64,000 nucleotides of DNA from assembly GCF_038502225.1 (NCBI RefSeq), contig NC_091312.1:27728190-27792189 (forward strand), given 5' to 3'. The number at the start of each line of letters is the position of its first letter. The stretch's first letter is position 1. A program made the translations under genes and the position numbers. Below, piece by piece: positions 1-12,040 of this stretch. The stretch is from Cherax quadricarinatus (Eukaryota > Arthropoda > Malacostraca > Decapoda > Parastacidae). The notes below the pieces were generated by a model that did no database searches, had not been told where the DNA came from, and saw nothing but the letters and a program-made list of their open reading frames with translations.

Positions 1-2099
1 AGAGTATATGGAGAAAAAGAGAGAGGTTAAGAGAGTGGTGAAGCAATGTAAAAAGAGAGCAAATGAGAGAGTGGGTGAGATGTTATCAACAAATTTTGTT
101 GAAAATAAGAAAAAGTTTTGGAGTGGGATTAACAAGTTAAGAAAGCCTAGAGAACAAATTGATTTGTCAGTTAAAAATAGGAGAGGAGAGTTATTAAATG
201 GAGAGTTAGAGGTATTGGGAAGATGGAGGGAATATTTTGAGGAATTGTTGAATGTTGATGAAGATGGGGAAGCTGTGATTTCGTGTATAGGACAGGGAGG
301 AATAACATCTTGTAGGAGTGAGGAAGAGCCAGTTGTGAGTGTGGGGGAAGTTCGTGAGGCAGTAGGTAAAATGAAAGTGGGTAAGGCAGCCGGGATTGAT
401 GGGATAAAGATAGAAATGTTAAAAGCAGGTGGGGATATAGTTTTGGAGTGGTTGGTGCAATTATTTAATAAATGTATGGAAGAGGGTAAGGTACCTAGGG
501 ATTGGCAGGGAGCATGCATAGTTCCTTTGTATAAAGGCAAAGGGGATAAAAGAGGGTGCAAAAATTATAGGGGGATAAGTCTGCTGAGTATACCTGGTAA
601 AGTGTATGGTAGAGTTATTATTGAAAGAATTAAGAGTAAGACGGAGAATAGGATAGCAGATGAACAAGGAGGCTTTAGGAAAGGTAGGGGGTGTGTGGAC
701 CAGGTGTTTACAGTGAAACATATAAGTGAACAGTATTTAGATAAGGCTAAAGAGGTCTTTGTTGCATTTATGGATTTGGAAAAGGCGTATGACAGGGTGG
801 ATAGGGGGGCAATGTGGCAGATGTTGCAAGTGTATGGTGTAGGAGGTAGGTTACTGAAAGCAGTGAAGAGTTTTTACGAGGATAGTGAGGCTCAACTTAG
901 AGTATGTAGGAAATAGGGAAATTATTTCCCAGTAAAAGTAGGCCTTAGACAAGGATGTGTGATGTCACCGTGGTTGTTTAATATATTTATAGATGGGGTT
1001 GTAAGAGAAGTAAATGCGAGGGTCTTGGCAAGAGGTGTGGAGTTAAAAGATAAAGAATCACACACAAAGTGGGAGTTGTCACAGCTGCTCTTTGCTGATG
1101 ACACTGTGCTCTTGGGAGATTCTGAAGAGAAGTTGCAGAGATTGGTGGATGAATTTGGTAGGGTGTGCAAAAGAAGAAAATTAAAGGTGAATACAGGAAA
1201 GAGTAAGGTTATGAGGATAACAAAAAGATTAGGTGATGAAAGATTGAATATCAGATTGGAGGGAGAGAGTATGGAGGAGGTGAATGTATTCAGTTATTTG
1301 GGAGTGGACGTGTCAGCGGATGGGTCTATGAAAGATTAGGTGAATCATAGAATTGATGAGGGGAAAAGAGTGAGTGGTGCACTTAGGAGTCTGTGGAGAC
1401 AAAGAACTTTGTCCTTGGAGGCAAAGAGGGGAATGTATGAGAGTATAGTTTTACCAACGCTCTTATATGGGTGTGAAGCATGGGTGATGAATGTTGCAGC
1501 GAGAAGGCTGGAGGCAGTGGATATGTCATGTCTGAGGGCAATGTGTGGTGTGAATATAATGCAGAGAATTCGTAGTTTGGAAGTTAGGAGGAGGTGCGGG
1601 ATTACCAAAACTGTTGTCCAGAGGGCTGAGGAAGGGTTGTTGAGGTGGTTCGGACATGTAGAGAGAATGGAGTGAAACAGAATGACTTCAAGAGTGTATC
1701 AGTCTGTAGTGGAAGGAAGGCGGGGTAGGGGTCGGCCTAGGAAAGGTTGGAGAGAGGGGGTAAAGGAGGTTTTGTGTGCGAGGGGCTTGGACTTCCAGCA
1801 GGTATGCGTGAGCGTATTTGATAGGAGTGAATGGAGACAAATGGTTTTTAATACTTGACGTGCTGTTGGAGTGTGAGCAAAGTAACATTTATGAAGGGGT
1901 TCAGGGAAACCGGCAGGCCGGACTTGAGTCCTGGAGATGGGAAGTACAGTGCCTGCACTCTGAAGGAGGGGTGTTAATGTTGCAGTTTAAAAACTGTAGT
2001 GTAAAGCACCCTTCTGGCAAGACAGTGATGGAGTGAATGATGGTGAAAGTTTTTCTTTTTCGGGCCACCCAGCCTTGGTGGGAATCGGCCAGTGTGATA

Positions 2100-2103
<4 letters not shown>
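1..2103 (+). mobile_element. RTE-like LINE, copy 1 (5' end outside window)
   Basis: This copy matches the one at 16776-18858 base for base with only scattered differences (offset about 16751). It holds the end of the endonuclease-RT linker, the RT domain, the C-terminal region and a 3' UTR of about 245 bp ending in a short TAA-type tail that runs into (TA)n. The assignment to the RTE group rests on the C-terminal pattern (YGCEAW, then RWFGHVERM, then GRRGRGRP), which resembles BovB/RTE proteins. The homologous part begins before or at base 1, so the endonuclease domain is not visible. Confidence 0.85.
8..1858 (+). pseudogene. RTE-like reverse transcriptase, three in-frame stops
   Basis: The frame stays constant to the terminal TGA at 1856-1858 but is broken by stops at 914-916 and 1337-1339 (both GAG to TAG relative to copy 2) and 1673-1675 (CGA to TGA, as in CpG decay). 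A 3-bp in-frame deletion lies near 1498. RT landmarks are visible: the FMDLEKAYDRVDR block near 770-800, LRQGCVMSP near 943-970 and LLFADD at 1088-1102. The protein would copy its own RNA at the insertion site (target-primed reverse transcription). With three stops it cannot be made whole. Confidence 0.85.

Positions 2104-2183
<80 letters not shown>
2104..2183. repeat. (TA)n microsatellite
   Basis: About 40 uninterrupted TA units directly continue the RTE tail (ATAATAAATATA). Open frames reading IYIYIY here are artefacts. Confidence 0.97.
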
Positions 2184-2185
<2 letters not shown>

Positions 2186-2245
2186 ATTTTTTTAACATAT
2201 CGGCCGTCTCTCACCGAGGCAGGGTAACCTGAAAAACAAGAAAGC
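2184..2245 (-). mobile_element. Decayed RTE 3' tail, inverted
   Basis: Read on the minus strand, this resembles the last 50 or so bases of the RTE 3' UTR: the match covers the cggcc/ccgaggcagg block and the run of A. It faces the tail of copy 1 across the (TA)n, so two tails meet end to end. Confidence 0.5.
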
Positions 2246-2581
2246 TGTAAAGTTTATCTTCATTATACATTTAGTAATTTATACTAAGCTAGTTGTCTCT
2301 TATGACACGCATGGCTTCAAGAAGAAAGTTATTTTCAACTTCCCCATGAAAATGAAAATAAATAAAAGAAGAACTATTAAGAGAATAGAAAACTTAGACG
2401 GGTGTGTATACATGTACGTGTACATGTCTGTGTAGTGTGATCCTAGTGTAAGTAGCAAGATGTACCTGGTATCTTGCATGTTTATAAAGACGGAAAGAAA
2501 AAGATACCAGCAATCATACATTTTATGTAAAACAATTACTGATTTCCGTTTCACACTCATTTGGCAGGTTGGTAGTACCTC

Positions 2582-2583
<2 letters not shown>
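2246..2583. other. No recognised feature
   Basis: AT-rich sequence with no open frame beyond background and no repeat shared with the rest of the window. Confidence 0.5.

Positions 2584-2674
<91 letters not shown>
2584..2674. repeat. (TA)n microsatellite
   Basis: About 45 uninterrupted TA units. Confidence 0.97.
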
Positions 2675-2678
<4 letters not shown>

Positions 2679-3089
2679 TTATTAAAGTAAAACACGTTAT
2701 TAGCGTCTGGAAACTATATTTATACTCTGGGAAAATTAAAATTTAATAAGTTCATGGGAGCAGATGAAATATTTGATATGGTCTGAAATAGTGCGGAGAT
2801 CAGAGTATCGTCGAAATAAACGCAAAATAAATCAGTAAGGCCAAGTGATGTACCTGCCAGGAATGGAGGTCGAGGGATCACATCAATCATTTATGAAAAT
2901 CTCACGACGTCTCTCCCTCGCAGGTACATCACCACCTTCCAGCATCTGGCCAATGATCACACTATAAATATCACCACCGTAGACAGAGGAGGAGGAGGAA
3001 TCGTGATCATGGGCTCCACAGCCTGCAAAACAGAGGATGAATAGGCAACTAGAAGACAGGGAAAACATACAAAATATTTCACATGCACA
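2675..3089. other. No gene; contains a 13-bp inverted repeat
   Basis: The only structure seen is GTGATGTACCTGC at 2845-2857 with its exact reverse complement at 2920-2932, separated by 62 bp. No coding evidence. Confidence 0.5.
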
Positions 3090-3469
3090 TTTAGGAACAA
3101 CAAACCAAACTTTTCTTACATGAGATTTGTTCTATTCTGAAGAGAAGTGAACAAGACAAACGTCTACATATGATACTCTTTATTCCCAGACCTGCACACA
3201 TGTATGGACTACCCATAGTACACAAGCCAGACATTCCCATGAGATCTATGACCTCGGGCATAGGCAATGCCCCATACCAACTAGCAGATCTCTTGGCAAA
3301 GCACCTTTCACAGCCTCTCGTAACCATCAGTACTGCTCACCTTAGACCCTCGGGGAATCTCATTAACAAAATAAATAGACATACGCAGCAGAAACAAGAA
3401 ACTCTGCAGCTTCGATGCCATTACATTATTCACCACTGTGCCTTTTCCGCAAGGTAAAAAAATCACGAT

Positions 3470-3575
3470 CTTATTCTCTCAGTTTTTCCAAAAGACTTCT
3501 GTTAGTGGGTTTGTGGTATTCCATGAATTCAAGGTTATCTTCGTTCAACTCATTAGCTATCTGTGAACTTCTTTT
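3470..3575 (-). repeat. Inverted duplicate of PLE segment 3850-3925
   Basis: The reverse complement of roughly 3485-3550 reads gaagataaccttg, then catggaata and cacaaacccactaacagaa, nearly identical to 3869-3921 on the plus strand. It sits inside the PLE between two plus-strand RT segments, so a piece of the element was duplicated and inverted during or after insertion. Confidence 0.75.
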
Positions 3576-3589
3576 ATTTCTCTGTTGAG

Positions 3590-4042
3590 GGTTGTGTGTA
3601 CAAGCAGCCATTTAGCTTGGCCATGTGCTCACCACGCAATCTAGCTAACCTACAAATGGAATTTCTGGAGGAGAAGAAATTATAACTCCACATCCCAAGG
3701 TAGGTTGCATTGCTAACATACGTCGATGCCATCCTGGTCATTGCTCCAAGATGCTTCAACACCTTTAGTCTTCTTAACATAAACTCTGTAGATCCTTCAT
3801 TAAAATTTATCAGCGAAGAAGAAAATGACGAAAAGATTATCTTTCTGGACGTAATGATCTGCAAGAACGAAGATAACCTTGATTTCATGGAATATCACAA
3901 ACCCACTAACAGAAATTATTTCACTCACTACCTATCTCATTACGACAACGGGACAAAAAAGTGGCACTATTATATGTTTCTTTTTAAGGGTATAGGCTTT
4001 GTTCATCATAAAATTCCTAGAAGAATGCGATTATATTTATAA
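3590..4042 (+). pseudogene. PLE reverse transcriptase fragment
   Basis: Translation gives a palm-like run (YKQPFSLAM near 3598, LANLQMEF near 3645, YVDAILVIAP near 3718) and then a thumb-like run ending in HKPTNRNYFTHYLSHYDN. A stop sits after the EEKKL stretch near 3685, and the second acidic residue of the catalytic pair is Ala. Loss of that Asp alone would abolish activity. Confidence 0.7.
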
Positions 4043-4442
4043 AACCTTCCTAAAACTTTGCTATCCCACAACACTCCATGATTGGCTGCAGGAGAAGAGC
4101 AGAGACGATACTGCACAATGCCAGACAAAATTCCAACCCCAAACTGATACATAGTTCTACCTGTCAACGACGCAAGGAATAACCTCACCAAATCATTAAG
4201 CAAAGGAAACATCAGGGTTGCAGCCAAAGCCTGCAGCACAGTAAAGAACTTAGCCCAAAAGAACACAGCATCCACTGACATCACTGTTGGTGTTTATATG
4301 ACATCATGTAGAAGTGTGAGAAGTTTTACGTTGGTGAAACTTTTAGAGATTTGAACACCAGGATCAGCGAACACATAAATGCCTGACAGGGAAATGACAA
4401 ACAACGCTCTGTACTCGCCGCGACACAGAAAACTATCTCATG

Positions 4443-4602
4443 GTAATAATAGTAGAATTATCGATAAAATGTTTGGTAAAAGGTAAAAGATGTGTCTAAT
4501 GTGCCATTTTATTGCGGCATATTTCGCTCTCTTGGAGAGCGAAACGTTGTCGCAATAAAATATCACATTAGTTGAGTTGCATCTGTGTCCTTTTATCTAA
4601 CG
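4443..4602. mobile_element. 160-bp palindromic insertion in the PLE, 11-bp TSD
   Basis: ACTATCTCATG occurs at 4432-4442 and again at 4603-4613. Removing one copy plus the 160 bp between them rejoins the PLE reading frame across the site. The insert is a near-palindrome: arm 4479-4532 reads in reverse complement like 4536-4599, meeting at CGCTCTCTTGGAGAGCG. After the centre come GAAACG and then AATAAAA. The left arm is about 35 bp longer than the right. This is the shortest complete member of the inverted-pair repeat family in this window. Confidence 0.85.
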
Positions 4603-5030
4603 ACTATCTCATGAACCTCCCCATCGCCAAACTAATAAATAATCAGAGAAGCAGACAGATGGAACCGACTCTCCTTAAAATCTACAGTAACAGCAACCAC
4701 TAAGAGCATCACTATGAAATCAGGCTTAATCCTAATTTTGAAGCATTGGACAAACTTATTCTCACCGTATATGACTCTGCTATTACACAACTATATAGAG
4801 AAGTACTGAAATGGACTTACTGACCCATCAAATTACAAACCTAGAAGTTTCCTCAAGGCTGAACACATTACTGAGGATGACATCACTCGCCAATCTTTCC
4901 ACTTCGCGTCTCTCCGCTACATCGGTGCCTTTCTGCTCATCTCAGTGAGAATTGATGAAGTCTCAGGTAGACGAAATGTCTTATAAATAAAATGCCGTAA
5001 ACCACATATCTTGTCAAGTTAACAAACTTG

Positions 5031-5370
5031 TCTGTATATGACACCGGTGAAGAGATATGATCACGATATATACAGTACTTCTAGTATAGTCTGGATAGAC
5101 ATCAGATGTACGAAGACCAAAAGGGAAGAATTAAAAATGACAAACCCAAAGGGGCCACAGGGATTTCAAAACAGCATTTATTTAAATTCAGACTGCTTAA
5201 GAAATTAAATTAACGTAAGAGTGACGCGGGCTTCATACAGGCGTCTAAAAATAGACATGACAGGGCTATTTCACGTCGGTTGGTCGAGTTAAGAGGCGGG
5301 ACCAAGAGCTATAGCTCACTCCACCATAAACTAAAAGAGGTAACTGCAATTAGTTAAGAGGTAATTAGAC
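5031..5370. other. No recognised feature
   Basis: No coding signal; apart from a short CR1-A-like tail fragment near 5280-5320 (aagaggcgggaccaagagct), nothing matches the rest of the window. Confidence 0.45.

Positions 5371-6671
<1,301 letters not shown>

Positions 6672-6723
<52 letters not shown>
6672..6723. repeat. (AC)n microsatellite
   Basis: Follows the CR1-A tail without a break and shares its phase (GAGTACACAC). Confidence 0.97.
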
Positions 6724-6728
<5 letters not shown>

Positions 6729-6734
6729 AGCACA

Positions 6735-7885
6735 TGTCCATACCATATAAAGTAATGGAGAAGATAATCAAGAGAGTATTAAAGCATTATTAACAACAAC
6801 TAGCATGGGTCTAGAAATGGGAACTCTCGTCTTACAAACCTGCTGGAGTTCTGTGACAAAGTTCAACGAGCACTGGCATAAGGGCCAGTTGGGAGGAAGA
6901 CAGAAGTATCCTTGTTGTTAATGGTATAAAACCGAGGAGAATAAAATCCGATGAGGACAAAAAGAGGCTATAAATTGATCTGGGAAAACTGTAAGATTAG
7001 TCAGATAAGTGGTCGCGTGAGTTCAGTCCTAGCAAATCCACGATTATGAAGGTTGAGAAACGGGCAAGAAACAAGACATTGGGGTACAGACTTGGGAGAA
7101 AAGTACTGCAGATGTCACTCAAAGGGAAAGACCTAGGGGTGAACATAGTGCGAAGCCTATCGCTGGAGGCACATTAGCCTATAAACTTCTGCAGCCAATG
7201 CTCATATGGCAAATCTAAGTAGCCTTTAGGAATCTCAAGGTCCTTTGTACAACGTGTGTCAGGCCCATCTCGGAGTATGCAGCGCCAGCATGGAACCCAC
7301 ACCTAGTAAAGCGTATTAAGCAACTAAAGAATTTGCAGAGGTATGCAACGAGGTTTATTTCAGATCTAAGGGACATGAACTGTGAGAAGAAGCTAGAGGA
7401 ATTGAACGTGGCAACGTTAGAGAACAGAAAAAAACATGGGAGAGGGGAGACAATAACAACATACAAAATACTTAGAGGAGTTGGCAAAGAAGACAGAGAC
7501 TGACTATTTGAGAAAACGAAGAACAGGAGGGTGTAGTTAGAAGTTAAAGGCAAAAACGTGTCATAGGGATACGAAAACGTACTTCTTCAGTCTTAGTGTG
7601 GTCAGGAAGTGTAATGACCAGACCAGATGACCAAGAGCTCCAGCTGCGGGTCATCATATGACTAAGACCAGCGTCAGGAAACACTTGTCCTGTTTCCTGA
7701 CAAACCTTACCTAACCTAACCTGTAATGACCTAGACGAAGAGGTGATGCTTGCAGGATCAATGCCTAGCTCTAAGAGCAGGCACGACAGGGCTCACCAGG
7801 CAAGGATTGAGCGAATGACAAGCGGCAGGGAAAGGTAGGCTCAGGAATTATGACTCGACCCCTGCAACCACCTATGGGTAAGTAC
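6735..7885 (+). mobile_element. CR1-A relic, heavily mutated
   Basis: Recognisable CR1-A blocks in order: KVMEKIIKRVL-like (6755-6785), the SRLTNLLEFCDKVQ-like stretch (6823-6870), a QISLIYVRPISEYAAPAWNPH-like block (about 7250-7300), KQLKNLQRYATR (7315-7355) and the tail cgacccctgcaaccac at 7855. Multiple frameshifts and stops. The last part (7616-7840) includes unrelated bases. It ends next to (AC)n at 7904. Confidence 0.75.
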
Positions 7886-7903
7886 ATATACAATAAGTAG
7901 GTT

Positions 7904-8030
<127 letters not shown>

Positions 8031-8110
8031 CACAAACAACAAACAACAGGCCAAGCGTCTATCAGCAAATGCCTTTGAAAACTGGTGACTAACACACACA
8101 CACACACACT

Positions 8111-8747
8111 GTTGGGGGTTGCACGAGTTTCTTTTAAAAATTTAAGCGATAAAAAATTTGGCACTCACCTCCCGAACAAAGGAAGCTAAAATTAGTGCAT
8201 ACATTTTTTCCCGGGTGTGAGAGTGCGTCAGAGTGGTTATAAAAGAAGGTTACATAACCACATGTGTAGCCAGCCACTCCCTGTGTCCTCATAGACTTAC
8301 TCATATATATCAATGCTTTATTATGGATTAAAAAGTGATAACGATAACCATATTTAGAAGAGATGGATAAATTGAGAGGAATATATAAAAAAAAAATCTC
8401 CTGTTCAGAGTATCGTAACTGAATGCTACCTCCAGTACATTTACAAAGCAACTTGTAATTTATATAGAATGACGGAAGTTGTGATAACCAAGCTTAGGCT
8501 TGGATACAAGTGTTTCTGAATGGCATATACATAGACGATGATCAAACTAAAAGTATATGTTCGCTTTCTTGAACACTTTGTGCTTAATTGTCCACCTTAT
8601 TGACGAATATATAGATAGCACAGTAATTCATAATTCATATGTCTTATTATTTACATTAATGGTTTTCAATAAAGACCTGAAATCAACTTGGACAACTTCT
8701 GCTAGTGAGAATGGGTGGTTTTGAGAGGGACCTGACCTCCCAACGAC
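8111..8747. other. No recognised feature
   Basis: AT-rich, no homology to other parts of the window and no credible open frame. Confidence 0.5.
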
Positions 8748-9030
8748 TTTATTCTTACCTCTACTAGTGGCCTACATCTCGCCTCTTGGCGGTATATAAG
8801 GCTCCATCCTGCCACTTCAACTCCATATTGTTTCAGACTATGGAACAATACTCTTCTCCAGACTGAGGGACTGACCACCTCAAAACTTTGAGGGTGATGG
8901 ACTGATTACATCGTCTTCAAATATCTTCTGCTTCTATCAACTTTTCTGTACTCGACTGAAGAAGCCTACTGTGTAGGCGAAACGTTTCGAAATAAAGATA
9001 CCTAACTGTTGCATATGTGTCTTACCTAAC
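8748..9030 (+). repeat. Hairpin repeat, single copy (possible PLE terminal repeat)
   Basis: Family layout in order: a TATA-like box (GGTATATAAGG near 8800), a gactgaggGACTGA block (8862-8875), a perfect stem-loop GCCTAC-TGT-GTAGGC at 8966-8980 preceded by CTGAAGA and followed by GAAACG, then AATAAAGATACC and GTTGCATATGTGTCTTA. It could be a promoter-plus-terminator repeat of a retroelement. It has no coding capacity. Confidence 0.6.
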
Positions 9031-9440
9031 AACAATAAAGACAAGATGATGAGAAATTGGCACATGTGCAGCAAAACTTGGGTATCCCTGAGCCGAGAAG
9101 CCGGTATTCAGTAACTTAGCCTTGATGAATCTGAAGCACAGGCAATAAGATGAATTTTCATTAACGAGTCAGATGAGATGCAACAGTTGAAGTCAGCGTC
9201 ACAAATGCGCTGGATTTACTAATGGACGTAAGTCATACCGAAGAGATATCCTTTGTTTCAAGATTCGATGTTGATGTTGTGTCATACAAGTGTCATTAAA
9301 ATAATGATTTTCAATACCGAAAATATGACGAGGAATTAGAGATTATTGTATCTGTAATTAGACATTAATGATACTCTTCTCACACAGCAAGACTATACAA
9401 TCCTAGTACAAAGGATATCTCCTACAAATTTGTTTGCTAA
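9031..9440. other. No recognised feature
   Basis: AT-rich sequence between two hairpin repeats; nothing recognised. Confidence 0.45.
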
Positions 9441-9690
9441 CCTCTGACGCTATTATATAAGAGTCCACCTTCCTGCCTCTGCTTCACATTCATCAAGACT
9501 GAGGTACTGAACACCGGCTTCTAGGCTGAGGGACTGATTACCTCACACTCCACTGTCTTCAATGTATAGTTTTCCAAGACTGAGGGACTGGCTGTTTCAT
9601 TTTCCACTGTCTTCATATACCATCTCTGTACTGGACTGAAACAGCCACTGTTAGGCAAAGCGTCTTACAAAAAAAATAATTGCCCGTGTA
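9441..9690 (+). repeat. Hairpin repeat, decayed single copy
   Basis: Same order as the copy at 8748: TATA-like box (ATTATATAAGAG near 9451), a doubled GACTGAGGGACTG block (9522-9590), a CTGAAAC-AGCC-ACTGTTAGGC hairpin remnant near 9635, and a degraded GAAACG (aaagcg). Confidence 0.55.
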
Positions 9691-10080
9691 TTTCACACGC
9701 AGTGTGGCTAATTCCTCATCAAGGAATCTTATTGGTGAAAATAGAATACCAGAAATTTGTTTTAATAGATAAAAAATACTTATTTTAAATATACGCAGGT
9801 GTATTTTTGCTTATCCTTTATTAAGCAGATGCTGCTTAATGTAGACAAATGTAAGGCTCGAATCCAGGGAAAAGAAAATAACTACGACACGAATAAACTA
9901 AATAAAGCAAATCTCATTCAAACTGGATGTGAAAAAAAAAGACTTACTTAGGGGGTCCTGATTCAGGGGTGACTCCAGGACCTGTTCAGGGATGAAGAAG
10001 AGCATCCTTGTCTGCTCCGACGGGAGAGGAAGCGGATTATTGCTAAAGAACAAAAAGTTACAATACTGTGAATGGAACAA
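9691..10080. other. No recognised feature
   Basis: AT-rich; only short purine runs. Confidence 0.45.
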
Positions 10081-10226
10081 TACACGAATAACCCGCACAC
10101 AGGAGGAGCTTAAGACGACGTTTCAGTCCCACTTAGATCATTCACAAAGTGACTTTATAAATGGTCCAAGTCGGACCAAAACGTCGTCTTCAGCTCCTCT
10201 CTCCTATGTGCGGGTTATTTGTGTAA
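10081..10226. repeat. Inverted-pair hairpin repeat, subfamily 2
   Basis: Left arm 10083-10150 and right arm 10152-10224 are reverse complements: both end outward in AACCCGCACA/TGTGCGGGTT and both contain ACGTCGTCTT and AGCTCCT. The right arm has the hairpin GGTCC-AAGTC-GGACC followed by AAAACG, comparable with the GAAACG of other copies. The 88-residue frame across it is not a gene. Confidence 0.75.
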
Positions 10227-10439
10227 GGATGATAGCTAGCCGGACCGATTTTTTATGAAGTCATGAGTTTTGAACGCAAAAAAAAAAAATATACATAAGT
10301 TTTATAGTAGTTGTAGTAATTTTTGGCAAAAAAAAAAAAAAAAAAGTCTTTCGGGGTGACCCAAGACAAAACCATAGACCTTCTCCTGGGTCTCTCCTGG
10401 TTGCGCTTCTGTTCTGCTGAGCATTAAACTAAGACCAAG

Positions 10440-11135
10440 GACCAAGTGTTCGAAATTATCTAATAAAATTCTTGGCTTCATATCAAGAAGTATAAATAAT
10501 AGAAGTCCTAAGATTACACTTCAACTTTATATATATCCTTGGGTAGGTTTCGTTTAGATTATGCTGCTCAACTCCGGTTTCCATATTTCACAATGGATAT
10601 AAATGCGCTAGAAAACGTACAGAAAATGATGGTGAAGTTGATCCTACGTATCAGAATTCCTTAACACGAAGAATATATGAACGCACAAAATTTGCTCTCT
10701 TTGGAGAGGTGCAAAATTGACGAAGATACAAATGAAATTTGCTGTTTGGAGGGTCGTCTGAACTTTCGCATCTGTGCGCCTCTGGCAAGACAGTGATAGT
10801 GTAAATAATGGTGAAAGTGTTTCTTTTTCAGGTCATCCTATCTCGGTGGTTGACGGCCAGTGTGTTAAAAAAAGACTGAGGTATTCTGATGGAAAACCAA
10901 AATAAATAAGAGACATAAGCAACGTGCTGAAAATATCTAAGCAGGACAGGACTCACAGTAGTTGATCTAAACTGGACGAACTTAACATTGGGAAAGGATA
11001 TAGAAAAGTACTGGTTTGGCAGTAGTTATGGGTGAGTGGAAGTAACTTCCAAGTAGTGCCACTGAAGCCATAACTTTGGGAAGTTTTAAAGAACAGTTTC
11101 GACAGGTACTGGAGTGGGTGTGAGTTGGAATTTAG
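10440..11135 (+). mobile_element. CR1-B relic split by an RTE tail
   Basis: The first half (10440-10777) matches the CR1-B copy at 12450-12700 (NKILGFISRSINNRSPK-like, DYAAQ-like and MDINALENVQKMM-like blocks). The second half (10876-11135) matches its C-terminus (KDIEKYWFGS and a following FG-rich block). Between them sits an RTE 3' tail fragment (10778-10875). Confidence 0.7.
10778..10875 (+). mobile_element. RTE-like 3' tail fragment
   Basis: Contains ctggcaagacagtgat, aatggtgaaagt and ttctttttc, then gacggccagtgtgtt and a run of A, matching the last 95 bp of the RTE copies. It is an extreme 5' truncation nested in a CR1-B relic. Confidence 0.75.
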
Positions 11136-11241
11136 GAGAGTTGAAACTCTTCTAAATTCCTATGTTATTATGTTTATGATAGTTCACACGGGGTTGATCT
11201 GAGGTTCACTATATTCTAGGAGCTTCACCGTGAAAACAATA

Positions 11242-11243
11242 GT

Positions 11244-11312
<69 letters not shown>

Positions 11313-11426
11313 AAGAAGAAGAAGAAGAAGAAGAAGAAGAAGAAGAAGAAGAAGAAGAAGAAGAAGAAGAAAAAGAAGAAGAAGAAGAAGAAGAAAGAAG
11401 AAGAAGAAGAAGAAGAAGAAGAAGAA
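11242..11426. repeat. (AAT)n then (AGA)n trinucleotide repeat
   Basis: About 13 AAT units pass directly into about 45 AGA/GAA units. Frames reading poly-Arg or poly-Leu are artefacts. Confidence 0.97.
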
Positions 11427-11749
11427 TCGGTATTGATTATTATTTATCATTCATAAGAACATCATTGGTTTGTTACAATTTTTTCTTGGATCTCACGTTG
11501 ACAAGTTTGAGTTGCCAAGAATTATCATTACGTGCATGGAAAGCACTAAATGCGCAAGGGTCACACAGTATCTAGCGGAATGAAATTTAATCAGTTCTGA
11601 TCTCTAATGATTTTCATTTCTTCAAGTGATTTTGAGTTTCTCTAATTAATTTTGGGTTCATCTCTTCCTGTGATTCTTTAGGCTCCTCCGATTACTGTAT
11701 TTTAGGTTTCCTCTAATTATTTGGACCAGATTTCTATTACTATATCCAC

Positions 11750-11890
11750 GGGAAAGTGGTAAAACCGTAGGGGTTATACAGCACCTGGGGAATAGGAGGT
11801 AATTATCCTCGATCCAAGGAATGGAAGGATAGCTCCAATTCCTTGGATCAAAAGTCTTTTGGTCGGCATCAAGGGAGGGAATTATAGCAA
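11750..11890 (-). repeat. SINE-like family S2, fragment
   Basis: Shares the blocks ggttatacagc, ctggggaa, tccaattcc and catcaag with the complete S2 copy at 13842-14010 in the same order. The (AAT)-tail end is missing. Confidence 0.6.
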
Positions 11891-11936
11891 ATATGTCAGT
11901 GAGGATAGTTACTGTCTTGTCAGTTAACTCACTGAT

Positions 11937-12040
11937 TTTTTTTTTTTATTATTATCACACTGGCCGATTCCCACCAAGGCAGGGTGGCCCGAAAAAGAAA
12001 AACTTTCACCATCATTCACTCTTTACACTACAGTCAGTAA
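11937..12040 (-). mobile_element. RTE-like 3' tail fragment, minus strand
   Basis: The reverse complement ends in ctttttcgggccaccctg, then ccttggtgggaatcggcc, agtgtgataataata and a run of A, the same 3' terminus as the RTE copies. About 90 bp long, flanked by unrelated sequence. Confidence 0.85.

Larger units (their letters stand above)
3090..5030 (+). mobile_element. Penelope-like element (PLE), decayed and rearranged
   Basis: Three PLE hallmarks occur in order on the plus strand: an RT segment with MYGLPIVHKPDIP followed by the SGIGNAPYQLADLLAKHL block (about 3190-3320); RT motifs with LANLQMEF, YVDAILVIAP and FLDVMICK (about 3640-3880), followed by EYHKPTNRNYF; and a GIY-YIG endonuclease remnant (VGVY near 4285, then KCEKFYVGE and NTRISEHINA up to about 4392). 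The order RT then GIY-YIG is diagnostic of the clade. Frameshifts and stops are frequent, so this is a relic. Edges are approximate. The YVDD catalytic box reads YVDA here. Confidence 0.8.

Noticed and set aside
7696..7722. Telomere-like CCTAACCTAACC
   Set aside because: Only about two units of the arthropod TTAGG repeat; too short to mean a telomere.
9636..9680. Full hammerhead ribozyme call for the hairpin repeats
   Set aside because: Only the core strands and one stem fit; there is an extra base before the stem and I could not find convincing helices I and III or a cleavage site. It stays a hypothesis in the findings, not an annotated ribozyme.
9992..10258. 88-codon frame
   Set aside because: It runs across an inverted-pair repeat and flanking DNA, so coding is unlikely.
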